Below are positions 11,083 through 24,600 of a stretch of DNA of 64,000 nucleotides, one piece after another. Source of the stretch: Cytauxzoon felis (taxonomy: Eukaryota; Apicomplexa; Aconoidasida; Piroplasmida; Theileriidae); contig JAIQCW010000234.1 in NCBI GenBank assembly GCA_020283715.1, forward strand, positions 19,459 through 83,458. Direction: 5' to 3'. The position numbers and the translations under genes were made by a program. Below the pieces are notes generated by a model. The model was not told where the DNA came from, made no database searches, and saw only the letters and a list, made by a program, of their open reading frames with translations. The number at the start of each line of letters is the position of its first letter. Position 1 is the first letter of the stretch.

Positions 11083-12348
11083 ATGGAGACCATAAATAAC
11101 GATCATATATGCCTAAATGATAAGGAACTTGAAGAATTTAGAACTAAACAATGCCCATTATACATTAAAGGGCTATGTGCTAACAGTACAAGATGTAATA
11201 TGTCACACAGTGAGACATGGCCACGTAGAAATCCATCCGTGTATAAATATGAATACAAGCTATGCCCAAATATACAATTTTTCCGTATGGATAATAAAAT
11301 GCAGTTACATGGTAAATGCCATTATGGTAGGAAATGTAGATTCTCACATTCTAAAGAAGAACAATTATATCATCCAGACTTATATAAGACCAGATTCTGT
11401 CTAAACTATCCAAACTGTAAAGGATATTATTGCCCATTTGTACATGAACATGATGAATTACGAAATTTAAATAAAAAAATCAACATTAAACGCAAGGGTA
11501 GAAAAAATTTTGATAATATTTCATTGAATTCCACCATTTGTTCACCCTATTCATCACCACTTTCCAACGAGTACATCTCTAGTATTAAGCCTGAGGATGA
11601 TGACGAGGATGATGAATATGTAGTGGATGGAAATCTCATTGATTCTTACAATGAAACAGCCTTTTTCGACACGAGAGATGATGTAACCGATCAAGGAATC
11701 AACTGGGAGAGTATATTTGCCACGACACTCAAAATTAGCGACCCTAATACACATTCATGGTCCAATTTATTCAATGATGCAAGGGTGTCTAATGAGTTTA
11801 CAAGTGACCAGATGCCCTTACCACGCATCACTGTAAGCTCTCCTGTGTCAAAGGTTACATCTAATGTTCCACCTGAGGTCGGCATTGAAGACAACTCTTC
11901 TGATTACATATCTCTAAAGAGTAGAGACACTCCCGGCGATTGTGGATGTACACCCGGAGATTATCTCAGGGAAGTGGTGGAGGAAATAAATAAGGAAGAT
12001 CCATGCGATGAAATGGAAGTCAAGGAGATGACCTCAAGTGGAGGACCATCGGATAAACAACATCTAACTCACTTCGCTCCTTCTGGTGGTTGTTATCCGA
12101 CGTTATATTGTATGGAAAATTATAAGTCCAACTCCATTTGCATATCATCAACTTCAATATCATCAGTAGATTACAATGAAATGTCAATGGTAGAAGAAGA
12201 TGATAACGACTGGTTCGAGACAGTGATAGAGGCTGGTTTAAAGTTGTTGTGTGAAGAAGAGGAAAAAGAGTCTAGATGCGATGATGGAAAGAAGACGAAA
12301 TATAATTTAAAATCTAGTTATAGAAATAGATCACTTTTAAATTTTTAA
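11083..12348 (+). CDS. CCCH zinc-finger RNA-binding protein with in-frame element
   Basis: I start at the ATG at 11083 (METINNDH), because the open frame upstream has no ATG; this gives 421 residues. Three CCCH-type fingers lie in the first 130 residues: CPLYIKGLCANSTRCNMSH, CPNIQFF...CHYGRKCRFSH and CLNYPNCKGYYCPFVH. Tandem CCCH fingers of this type usually bind mRNA and govern stability or translation. The C-terminal two thirds are acidic and look disordered. Residues about 263-320 are a diverged copy of the mosaic element in its coding frame (PPEVGIEDNSSDYISLKS and later MTSSGG). It is divergent from rpoA, with the VPS13-like gene 260 bp downstream. Confidence 0.85.
   Translation: METINNDHICLNDKELEEFRTKQCPLYIKGLCANSTRCNMSHSETWPRRNPSVYKYEYKLCPNIQFFRMDNKMQLHGKCHYGRKCRFSHSKEEQLYHPDLYKTRFCLNYPNCKGYYCPFVHEHDELRNLNKKINIKRKGRKNFDNISLNSTICSPYSSPLSNEYISSIKPEDDDEDDEYVVDGNLIDSYNETAFFDTRDDVTDQGINWESIFATTLKISDPNTHSWSNLFNDARVSNEFTSDQMPLPRITVSSPVSKVTSNVPPEVGIEDNSSDYISLKSRDTPGDCGCTPGDYLREVVEEINKEDPCDEMEVKEMTSSGGPSDKQHLTHFAPSGGCYPTLYCMENYKSNSICISSTSISSVDYNEMSMVEEDDNDWFETVIEAGLKLLCEEEEKESRCDDGKKTKYNLKSSYRNRSLLNF
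11869..12041 (+). repeat. mosaic element copy E8 (exonic, in frame, diverged)
   Basis: CCACCTGAGGTCG, ATATCTCTAAAGAGTAGAG, CACTCCCGGCGATTGTGG, CTCAGGGAAG and GACCTCAAGTGG remain, but the spacers have drifted far more than in other copies. The reading frame is intact. It looks like an old, accepted insertion. Confidence 0.85.
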
Positions 12349-12608
12349 TTTGAAGAATGCTATATATATATATGATTATAAATATATAAAATTTTTTCCT
12401 AAATCATAGCTCCTCAATGTAGATCACCCATCATTCATGTGCTGTGATGTATATAGGTGGTGATGTGAGTAATAGTATGAAACGATTTCTAGTGTATAAG
12501 ATGGTAATAACTTTAAAAATTTTCCTGTCTTGACTTGTATAATAACTAAAAATGTTAAATGTGTAGTTGATAATGTGACGATTCAGTGACCAGAGTTACG
12601 AATGTAAG

Positions 12609-15600
12609 ATGTTACAGTATATTGTACATCAATTAATCAAGGCATTTGGTAAAGATGTATTGGAGCAATGGATACCTTTGGATAGGATATGTATAACATC
12701 GATAACAGATCCTGAAATACATTTGTCTAATATACCTGTACCTGATATACTATTCCAGACTTATTCACTGCCATTCGCAATTGTAAAGTCTAACATCTCA
12801 AGAGTAGTGATTAAATGTCCATGGACTTCATTTTTTAAAAAGTTTGAGAAGGACACATTAAAAATTGACATAGATGTTGTTGAACTGGTATTACGCATTA
12901 AGCAGTTGGATGAGTTGAGCGAGTCTTCATGCAGAGAACTATATATTAGTAGCAAGGCCAAGAAGCTGTCAAAGTGGTTAAAGGCTAAATCGTCGATAAA
13001 GTTATTGAATAGAGCAAATAATAGCCGCAATAATGTACAAAAAATACTAAATGCTCTAAACATTGAAATCAAGAGAATAGAAATTACATTAATTGACGAT
13101 TTACTATATAAAACACCATTTTCAGTGATCATCAAAGGCAATAATATCAAAGGGAATGGAATCGATCCAAATGATAGGAAATCGAATGAAAATTGGATTA
13201 ATGATAACGACGTACGCGGACTCTCAAAGTCACTCTTAACCGCATTATCGTTTCACTCCGATGACGTTAGTATATACTTTATAGAGTATAGAACCCAAAC
13301 TAGAAATGTTACTAAGTCATCGTCTACCGAATGTTCATACACCTCCACTAGTCATGCAGATCCACCTGAAGCTGTAACCTTGTCTTCCACTAGGCGTGGA
13401 GCCTCCTCCAATTACCTCCCCATAAACGGTAGATCCACTCCCGGAGATCGTGGCAAAGGAGAGGGTAGTGAGGTAACCTCAAGTGGAATACCTGGAAGCG
13501 ATCCACGGGAGCTGGAAGGGAAAGTAAATAGAAGAGCTGACGGCAGGACTGACCTCAGGTGGAAAGACGAGGAAAGGATCCAAAGTGAAAGAGAAGATAG
13601 GGTTGATATCTCATTGGATGGACGTATAAGTCGTGACACTTCATCGGATGATGTATTTTATTCTCCATTATCGTCGGAAGATGAAATTTATCTTGGTAGT
13701 GAAGATGTGAATGTACTGTTAGATGTGAAGAGTAGTGTATTTTGTTCATATTGTACTGTTGGATGTTGTGATTATGGTAGTGACAAAATCGATTATGAGA
13801 AGTTGAACATAAAGAGTGATGCTTATAGATATTTATCTTTGCTTAAATTACCATGTAATGTATATAAATTGACCCCAGATTTGGGTATAAAATTGGATAT
13901 TGTGTTTAAATTTTGGTCTATTAATAGTTTATTTGTTAATGATATAAGGCATGATTCATATCGTGATTTGTATATTGTATTATCATCTAATAGTGAAAAA
14001 ACCCCATTGAAATTAACTTTTACGAGTACTAGTGTGATATGTTTGTACAATTTGATACGTTTTATGCAGATATTATCCTCATTTAAGGGGATGTCTTTAT
14101 TTGATTTAAATAAAACACCCAATATTGAAGATTCCATTAAATATATAAAATTAATTAACACTCGTAGTATATTAAAATCCCCATCTAATGATGACTTGGA
14201 ATTCATTAAAAAATTTTGAAGAATCTACCCCATTAAGTATAATCATTAAATTAAGAGAATTGTCTACAACTCATAAGTGGAATAGTAATGTACATGAATT
14301 TTTATTCGGTTCATGCTGCGATTTTGATAAATGTGGGGGTAGTGGTAATGTGGGGAAAGATGAAATTAATCTCTTGGATCATAGCCACTGGTTTACAAGC
14401 GAATTTAACATGCATATAATCATACCTGATGTCGAATTTCATATTATTGCATTGGAAAATATGAAGTCTCATAGAGGACCTGAATGTGATGAACAGAGTG
14501 CACGATCTAATCGTAGATGGAAGCGAAGACGTGAAAGTAGAATTGATGAACCCTCAGGATCTCATAACACTACTACAGCTTCCATACACCCTTCCTTTGT
14601 CATCAAGTCAAGCGTATTCCTTTTGAAGTCATCAACATTTCTACCAAAGAGGTACACTATGGGGATTAATTTCATCAGGCCTATAATCACATTAGGTACA
14701 GTCAACCTCGATTCTAAAATTAATGAAAATAAAACATTCATCAACTTTTACATCAATAATTATAATAATACCCTATTTATTTACCCCGACATTATGTTCA
14801 ATAATGCATCACAATTTTTTAATGAATATGGGGTTTTTTATCATGATAAACTGGATGAAGATGTGGGGTTAAGGATTGTGATTAATGAGTATAGAAATTT
14901 TGTAAAGTATATATTGATAGATGTACCTAATATAAATATAATATTATCATCATTGATAAATTACCTTGAGGATTTTAATAAAGGGTTATTAATAAGTATA
15001 ATGAATGATCTGTTGACTCTAAATATGTTAAATTGTAGGGTTAAATTACACCACATAAATAATGATACTGTTATTATGAAGATGATAGATTGGGCTAAGT
15101 ATAGTAATAGAAGTATAACTAAGTTACCATTAGTGGATATCAACATCAAGTTGTTTATATCGACAGATAGTTCAATCGGTACAGATGATGAATTCAATTT
15201 CGATAATGCAAACGATATCTACGGTATCAATGATGAAATTCTCAATAAATGGGAATACTGCCATGATATCATAGACCCATTTGAATCCAAAAATACATCC
15301 AAAACACATTCTATTGATGATCCAACATTGTCTTCCACCAAGAATACCACCGTTCCACCTGAGGTCCAATCCAACTCTGTTCCACTCGCCTCCACCGTTG
15401 GTCTTGCAGACAGCTCTCCACCTGAGATTACAACCTCTGATCCCACTAGGCGTGGAGCCTCTCCCAATCACCTATCTCTAAAGAGTAGAGCCACTCCCGG
15501 AGATCGTGGCGGAAGTGAGGATGTATCCTCAAGTGGAATACCCGCAGCTGATCTCAGGGAAGCGGAGGGGGAACTAAGTAGAGAGAGCCTCCACGGCGAG

Positions 15601-18600
15601 TGGAAAGACATCGGTGGTGAAGCTGACGGTAGGACGACCTCAGGTAGTACATCAAGTGGAATGGATGTGGATAGGGCCTTACGTGGAGGAAATAATACAT
15701 CTGTGATGGACTCTACATATAATATGGATATGATTAGGGTATGGTATAGGAACACATGTAGATTGAGACGTAAATATGATTATGATCCCATGGTTTTGGT
15801 ATTTGATTCTATTGAATATTTTTATGATGGCTTTGGTGATATTGATATTAAATTTAACGATTTTAGGCTTAAGTTCAATAATTCTATTGATATATTCATT
15901 GTTAATAATTTCCAATTTTTAAAATCTAATAATATGAGGCGATGTAGGGTAAATTATCTCTTGTTTACGGTGTATGATAAATTTATTAATATATTATTAA
16001 AATATAATAATCTAATGTCATCAATATTATATGATATTATGGGGTTATTTAACCGCATACGGTATGTGATTGATCAATTAATAAGGATAAAACGTATACC
16101 TATTAAATTAGATGATGATGGTACGGAATTATTCAAATGTCTAACATTTCATGATTTAGATATTAACAGTATAAAAAACCCCATAATTGTTAAAAATGCG
16201 GGTGATGGGGATATATTATTGGTGAAGTTGAAGAAGATGATAATATATTATTTGAATGAGTATGTATATATAACGCGTTTTTATAATATTAAATTTGAAA
16301 TTATAAAAAATGATGAAATTAAGACATTATTACTAAATATTAATGACGCGCGCGTCATTAAATTTATAAATTCAGCTGATAATAATAAGCGCGTCATTCT
16401 TACAAATAATCTCAATACACTCAAAAATAATAAGATCATACCCAACAATACAAATCAAAACCAAATTAATATCGAATACCAACTCTCAAACACCAATAAA
16501 AATATCAAAATTGATATCAGAAAATTACATATACTCCTAGATCTACAATACACAATACTCACCATCAAATTCATACAAAATCTCATTAATACAATAAAAC
16601 CATTTGAACATATCAAAACAAGCAATATAATAAACAATTCATCCTCCACTACATCCGAATTTACCTCTACCGTTCCACTCGCCTCCACCGAGGTCCAATC
16701 TACCTCTCCTTGTCTTGCAGACAGCTCTTCCAATTACCTATCTCTAAAGAGTAGAGCCACTCCCGGAGATCGTGGCGAAGGTAGTGAGGATGTAACCTCA
16801 AGTGGAGTACCCGCAGCTTATCTCAGGGAAGCGAAGGGGGAACTAAATAGAAGAGCTGACGGCAGGACGACCTCAGGTAGATCGGCGAGTGGAAGAGATG
16901 AAGGTAATGATCGTGATGTTCCTTCTGTTAAGATGAGTATGATATTATATGATATATCTGTAAATTATGATGGTATGGGTTTGAGATTTGAGATGTATAG
17001 TATATTTGAATTGGTATATGATCCAATGAACATAATATTGGATATGCCTAGGGTTCATGTTACATTAATCAATGATTATGTTTATAATTTATTGACATTT
17101 TGTATATTAAATATGAAATTAAATTCAGATATATTTTTCGATTTCAATTTATATGATAATACTAATTTAATTATCGATCTTAAATGTAGCCATTGTGCAT
17201 TATGGGGTTATGATTATATAAATAATGGGGTTGATGGAAATGAAATTGATAATGGGGGTAAGAATATTTATATGAATAAGGATCCTTATAATTTATTATT
17301 GGGTTTATTAAATGAGGATTGGTATAGTCAATTAACTCATGCATTATTACCATCATGTATAGATAAAAATACAATATTGATACCAATAATATTAACACAT
17401 ATACCAAAATGTGTAAGATTGATACCATTATTAAATAAACAATGGATCACTAATTGGTTATCACGTAATTATCCCCATATTAATTTAAATTATGGGGAAA
17501 TTGCAAATAAAATTATAAATAATATTAAATTTAATAAAAATATTAATAAACGAGATTCAATTACAATTAAAATACAATCAAAAATCATTAATAATATTAA
17601 ATATATTACAGGTAATATCAATATCAACGACTATATAATCTCATTACACCCTAGCATTATTGTCAAATATATCAACACCATTTCTAAAACTACATTACAT
17701 AAATTAGAACATGATCTCAAACTTATCAAAAAATATATCAAATATATAAAAAAATCATATAAATACAACCAAGTAAATTTTAATGAATCTACCATTCAAA
17801 GGTATAAAACCACAGATACATTATCCACCATCAGATCCCTGTCCAGCGCCATCTCTATTCCACCTGAGGTCCAATCCGCCTCGCGTTCTCTTGCAGAGAG
17901 TTCTCCACCTGAGGTCAGTCCTGCCGTCAGCTCTTCTCCACTTGAGGTCCAATCCAACTCTCCTTCTCTTGCAGAGAGCTCTTTTAATTCACTCCCCGTA
18001 AACGGTAAAGCCACTCCCAGAGATCGTGGCAAAGAATCCGAGACGATCAATGGGAGTCGAGGGGAAGTAAATAGAGAAGCTGTCTGCAAGACGACCTCAG
18101 GTGGAACGGCGAGTGGAATGAAGAGTAGTACTGGACCTCGAGTGGAACCCGTAGCTGATCTCAGGGAAGCGAAGGGACAACTAAATAGAGAAGACACCAC
18201 GCCTAGTGGGAAGACCTCAAGTGGAGAAGCTGTCTGCAAGACGACCTCAGGTGGAACATTGGGTGTAGAGGGTTTGGTGGTGGATATATTATTGAATATA
18301 GAGGAGGTGGATATGATGATACCTTATAGATGTGATATAATGTTGGAGAATAGTGTACCAATTAGTATGTTACCTGAGGATATATATATTATGAATAGAT
18401 ATTATAAGAGACCTAATGATGATATGAATGATTATAAGATATTATGTATATTACAATTGGATAGATTATATTCGAAATTTTCATTTAAATCAAATATAAT
18501 AGGTCAATATTGTATAAATAATATTAATGAATTATATAATATTAATAATATAATTATAAATATATTTAAATATCAAAAATAGTATAAAATTTTTTAATGA

Positions 18601-21600
18601 TAATATAAATGGTGTATATAATTATTGGATATTTACAAATTTATGTAAAAATTAAATATAGATTTATATATAATAAGATTAGATGAAGATAATTTATTAA
18701 TTGGTTTAATAAATATAAATGATTTAAATATTGATTTATGTTATAAAAGTAATAATAAATGTAAAATTAATTTAACTATAAATCGTTTAGAAATATTTAA
18801 TAATAATAATCAATTTATTATAAAAAATATATATAAAATACGAAAATTATTTAAAAATTCATTAAATTATAATAAAAATCAAATTATAATAAATATTTTA
18901 ATTAATAATAATATTATTAATATTAATTCTATTATAAATCATACAAGATGTCTAATTTATCCTAATCTTATACAATCATTATTACAATTCAATTATTCTC
19001 ATAATAATACACATATCAAATATCATAATAATAAAATTATCAATTTTACCTCATCATTCAATATGCTCGAAATCTGGATACATCCATCCAATATTATACA
19101 TAACCATTATAATAAATCCGAAATTATATACAACTATACTCCATATGAGGTCCAATCCAACTCTTCTCACACTTCCACCCGAGGTCCAATCACTACCTTC
19201 ACCTCTTCCACTCGGCGTGGAGCCTCTTCTAATTTGTTATCCCTAAAGGGTAGTGCCACTCCCGGAGATCGTGGCGGAGGCGATGATGGGGTAATGGGGG
19301 ATAGTGGGGGTAAAAAACACTATAATTATGATCTACCCCATGAATTAGATAATAAACCCCATTGTGTTCCCCATACTTTTTCAAATGGAACAGAGGATGT
19401 AACCTCGAGTGGACAACCCGTAGCTGATCTCAGGGAAGCGGAGGGGGAGATAAACAAAGGAGCTGACGGCAGGATGACCTCAAGTGGAATGTCTAGTGGC
19501 AACAGTAGGACTGTAACTTCAGGTGGAAGTGGACAATATTTTATTTCATCTCGTAGGATGAATATATTGAATAAATTACGTTTATTGGAGTTTAGTATGA
19601 AGAGGGATGGTATGGGTGTATTGCCTAAGATAATAAATGATGCTGATATGATTGATAATGGACTAACGGATTATGATGATAGAAGAGATTATAATGATGA
19701 TGTTAATGTTATTGGTATAATGATGGATATAACTTGTAATTATTCCAATAATAAAACATCAAATATAATATTGAAATATTTTGGTATCGCATTAGGAATA
19801 ATTAAATATATCAATAATATCGATATACTTGTCGATTATAAAGATAATTTTCTATTTATAAATTATGGTGATGGGGATAAAGATAATAGTGATTGTGGGG
19901 TTAACAATCATTTATTGATGGAATTATATGATGCATGTTTGAAGATGAAGAGAGTAGATAATGGACATTTATTAATATCGATAGAATTAAATAATATAAA
20001 AGTATCATTAAGATTAGATAATATTGTACAATTAATACAATATAAAGAATTTTTTAATGAAATTATAAATAAATTTTATAAAAAAAATATACCAAACAAC
20101 AATATGAAGGTGATATCAATGATTTCATTAATCATATCCAATCAATCTATAACAAATATGGTATCAATGTCAATATCCTTTCCGATGATGATATCAAATT
20201 AAAACACTTTAATATCAACACCATGAATCATAACAGTAAAAGAAAATCAAATCTTAATAATCATCCACAATTTAACTCTACTCCACCCGAGGTCCAATCC
20301 AACTCCTCTCCACTCGCCGTGGAGGCCTCTTCCAATTACCTATCTCTAAAGAGTAATGCCACTCCCGGAGATCGTGGCGAAGGTGATGGAAGTAGGGTTA
20401 AGAATGTAACCTCAAGTGGAGAAAATGGGGGTTATGGGGATAAAAAACCTCATAATGACAATAAACCCCATGATTCATATGTGGCACGATGTGGAGGTGA
20501 TGAGTACATGACCTCAAGTGGAAGTGGAGAACCCGCAGCTGATCTCAGGGAAGCGGAGGGGGAGGTAATTAAAAAAGCTGACGGCAGGACCTCGAGTAGA
20601 GGTGACTGTAAGACTTCAGATATTGGATACTTTGATGATGATAAATCTTTGATTAATAATTCTGGTACGAGTATATTTTATGAATTGATATCATTATTTG
20701 ATATATTGTATGATTTATATTATAATAGTAAGGATGAATTGACGATATCTGTATATATAAAGGATATTAGATTATTATTATATTCATTTGTAAATGAATT
20801 ATCATTATGTATTAATATTCAATATTGTAAATCAGATTTAACATTATGTAGAATAATTAATGATAATTTAAGATATAAATTAGTACCTAAATTAATATTT
20901 GATTATTCATTAATATTTAATATACAATTATTAAATTCTAATTTAAATACTCAAGATTATATTTTAAAAAATACTGTTATTACTATAAAAATTTTATATG
21001 AAAATAATATAAATTCTTTATCAATTAATATTGGTATAAGTAGTATTACTCTTGAATTAAGTACATCATTATTAAAATTTATACAATATATTACATCAAT
21101 ACTACCCATCATCAATCTCAATTATAATCGATACACCACCAAAAATATCTATACCATCTATAATGAACTCGAATATGATGTCAATCTATTCGTCAATCGC
21201 AAAAATAAAATAATATTCAAACTTAAAAATCATCCACAATATAACCCTACTCCACTTGAGGTTACAACCTCTCCACCTGAGGTCCAATCCAACTCTTCTC
21301 CCACTCGCCGTGGTGGCTCTTCTAATTTGTTATCTCTAAAGAGTAATGCCACTCCCAGAGATCGTGGAGAAGGTGAAGGTATTGATGGATCATCCATCAT
21401 GGGAATGATGGAAGATGGTGCTAAGGATCTGTTGGATGTAACCTCAAGTGGAAAACCCGAAAGCGATCTACGGGAGCTTGAGGGGGAAGTAAATAGAGAA
21501 GCTGACGGCAGGACTGACTTCAAGTGGAAAGGCCGTCTGCAAGACAAAGAAAAGGTGGATAAAACTTTAGGTGGTGATGAATTGGTGATGATACCGAGTG

Positions 21601-24600
21601 GTATGTGTACTAGAGTGTATAGTGGTGAATTTTTGTTATTTTTGCGTAGTAATGGTATGATTGGTGAGGGTGTAATGAATGAGATGATGGGTGATGATTA
21701 TATGAATGATGAGTATAAGAATTTATTATTTGGTAATAGTAATAATGTAAAGATGTTGATGGGGATATTAAGGGATGATAGATGTATGGATGAGATAACA
21801 GATATGGGATTGAGGGAAATGATGTATAATGATCCATCATTGATGTATATTGGTAATTATGTTGATATAATAAGATTATATAATATACCTAATAAAGGTA
21901 ATATATTATTAGTTGAACCATATGTAAATGATGAAGATGATAATATAAATATAATAATTAGTACAAATATACGTATTATTAATAATACTAATATTACATT
22001 TTTATTAACACAAGATTTTAAATTAAATTATTTTAATAAATTAGCATATAAATTATTACAAAAAGATCAACCAAATGATACATATAATAAATATCTATAT
22101 ATTAATCCACTCACTTCTATATCTATACCAATTTCTTGGTATAATAATGGATATATGCCCGTCATTACCCCCATATTTGATGGGGTTGGTGGAAATTATG
22201 GTGGTGATGATGAAGAAGATAATTCATTAGATTTTCAAGAATTATATAAATTATTAAATAAACAAAATATAATAAATAATGAAGAAAATCAACAACAAGA
22301 TTTAAATAAAATTGAATTTAATTTAAATTTTAAAAATTGTTTATCATTTAAATGTAATATTATACAACAAGAAATTAATAAAATAGATAATCAACATGAT
22401 ATCATATCATATAAATATCTTATTTATATCAACCCCATTATTAATATTATTAATAATCTACCATTTAATCTTACCATAAATATCTCTAAAAATAAAACAA
22501 ATATTATCAATCATAAAATACTTAAACCTAATGAAACATGGGGATTACCATTCGGTGAACAAAAATTCTATATGAAAATTAAAATCAATGGATGCCAACT
22601 CGAATGTACACAAATAAATAAACAATACTATACAAAAAATTATCATTATAAAGGAAATTATCCACACTACTTGAAACAATCTCAATCAAATACTTACTCA
22701 CATGAAATACAATCAAACGAAAAATATACAAAATCTCCACACGAGGTCCAATCCAACTCTTCTTACACTCTACCGTTCATTCGTCCTGCAGACAGATCTC
22801 CACCAGAGGTTGGTCCTGCCGTCAGCTCTCCTAATTACCTATCTCTAAAGAGCAGAACCACTCCCGGAGATCGTGGCGAAGAATCCGAGACGATCCATGG
22901 GAGTCGAGGGGAGGTAAATAGAGAGGCCACCACGGCGAGTGGAATGAAGAGTAGGATTGGACCTCTAGTGGAACCCGTAGCTGATCTCAGGGAAGCTGAG
23001 GGACAACTAAATAGAAGAGCTGACGGCAGGACGACCTCAGGTGGATTGGACCTCAAGTGGTATGGTCGTAATATTCCTTCGAGTAGTATGTTAGAGTATG
23101 TATCACCGATGATGTATATATATATACCAAATGTTGGTGTGACATCGATGGTGAAATTGTTGCGTTATATGGATGGTCCATTAGATGAGATTATTGGGTT
23201 ATTTTATGAGATGATATTACAGAGTGTGAATGATTATTATAAAAACTATGAAATATTATATGAATATATGAAGAGGATGTATATAACTATAGATATAACT
23301 AGGAATACTATAAAAATAAGTTGGCCTTATATATTTGAAAATATAACAACAAATTTTATATTATTAAATAATTATTTAATACCACCTGGTTATAGATTCT
23401 ATGGTAATCTACATGATGCATATAATACAAAATTAAGAGCATTTATAAATCTAGGAAATAAAATATATCTTCATACAAATCAATCATCTAAATTAGATCT
23501 TACACAAACTACACAATTAAGACCACCCATCAATCTTAATGTACCATTCACTCAAATCAAAAAATATATCATACAAGATAATATCGATAATAACCATCAC
23601 AAACAATTTCATGAACCTAATACAAATACCAATGATACATCATCCACCGAAAGTTATACAAAATCTCCACTTGAGGTCCAATCCAACTCTCTTCGTCCTG
23701 CGGACAGCTCTTCCAATTACCTATCTCTAAAGAGTATAGCCACTCCCGGAGATCGTGGTGAAGTTAGTGATGGATCATCCATCATGGGAATGATGGAAGA
23801 TGGTGCTAAGGTGGAGATAAGGATTGGACCTCAGGTGGAACCCGTAGCTGATCTCAGGGAAGCGAAGGGAGAAGTAAATAGAAGAGCTGTCCGCAGGACG
23901 ACGAAAGTTGGAGGTAATGTTGCTAAGGATGTGTTGGATGTAACCTCAGGTGGAGAAGATGGGGTAAAAATGGGTTATGGGGATAATAAACCCCATATTT
24001 CTAATCATCCTCATAATGCAATAAATAACATGACCCCTGGTGGAAAGGAAGTGGATGGTACTTTGGGTGATGTATCATTGGTTGATGATGGTGTATTATT
24101 GATGGGGTATGATAAATTGCGTAGATTGAAGAGGCGTGTGATGCGTATAATAGATGATAATGATGAGAAGAATAAATTATTATCGATGATGAATATGGGA
24201 TCTATATCAGAAGATGATAGATTGAGACAGGATGATAGGGGTGTGAGTATATGTATAGGTTGTAGTGTTCGTTATATAGATAATGGTATAAGGGTTATAT
24301 CAATTGGTAATTTATATACATTTGTAAATAATTTACCATTTACTATATGTATAGTTGGTGTACCAGGTGATATAAATAATATAATAGAATTTAATTGTAA
24401 TAATAATTTAATAAAAGATTTAATATTAAAACCAGGTGAAATGAATAATTTTAATACCCCATATAGTCATGCATATATAATAAAATTAGAAAATACAATG
24501 TATAGTGGTAGTTTTCCATTAATAACATCACATATACCTAATGTTATACAATTAGAATTAAATTCATTATCAATTGTATATACAACAATGGTAACACGTG

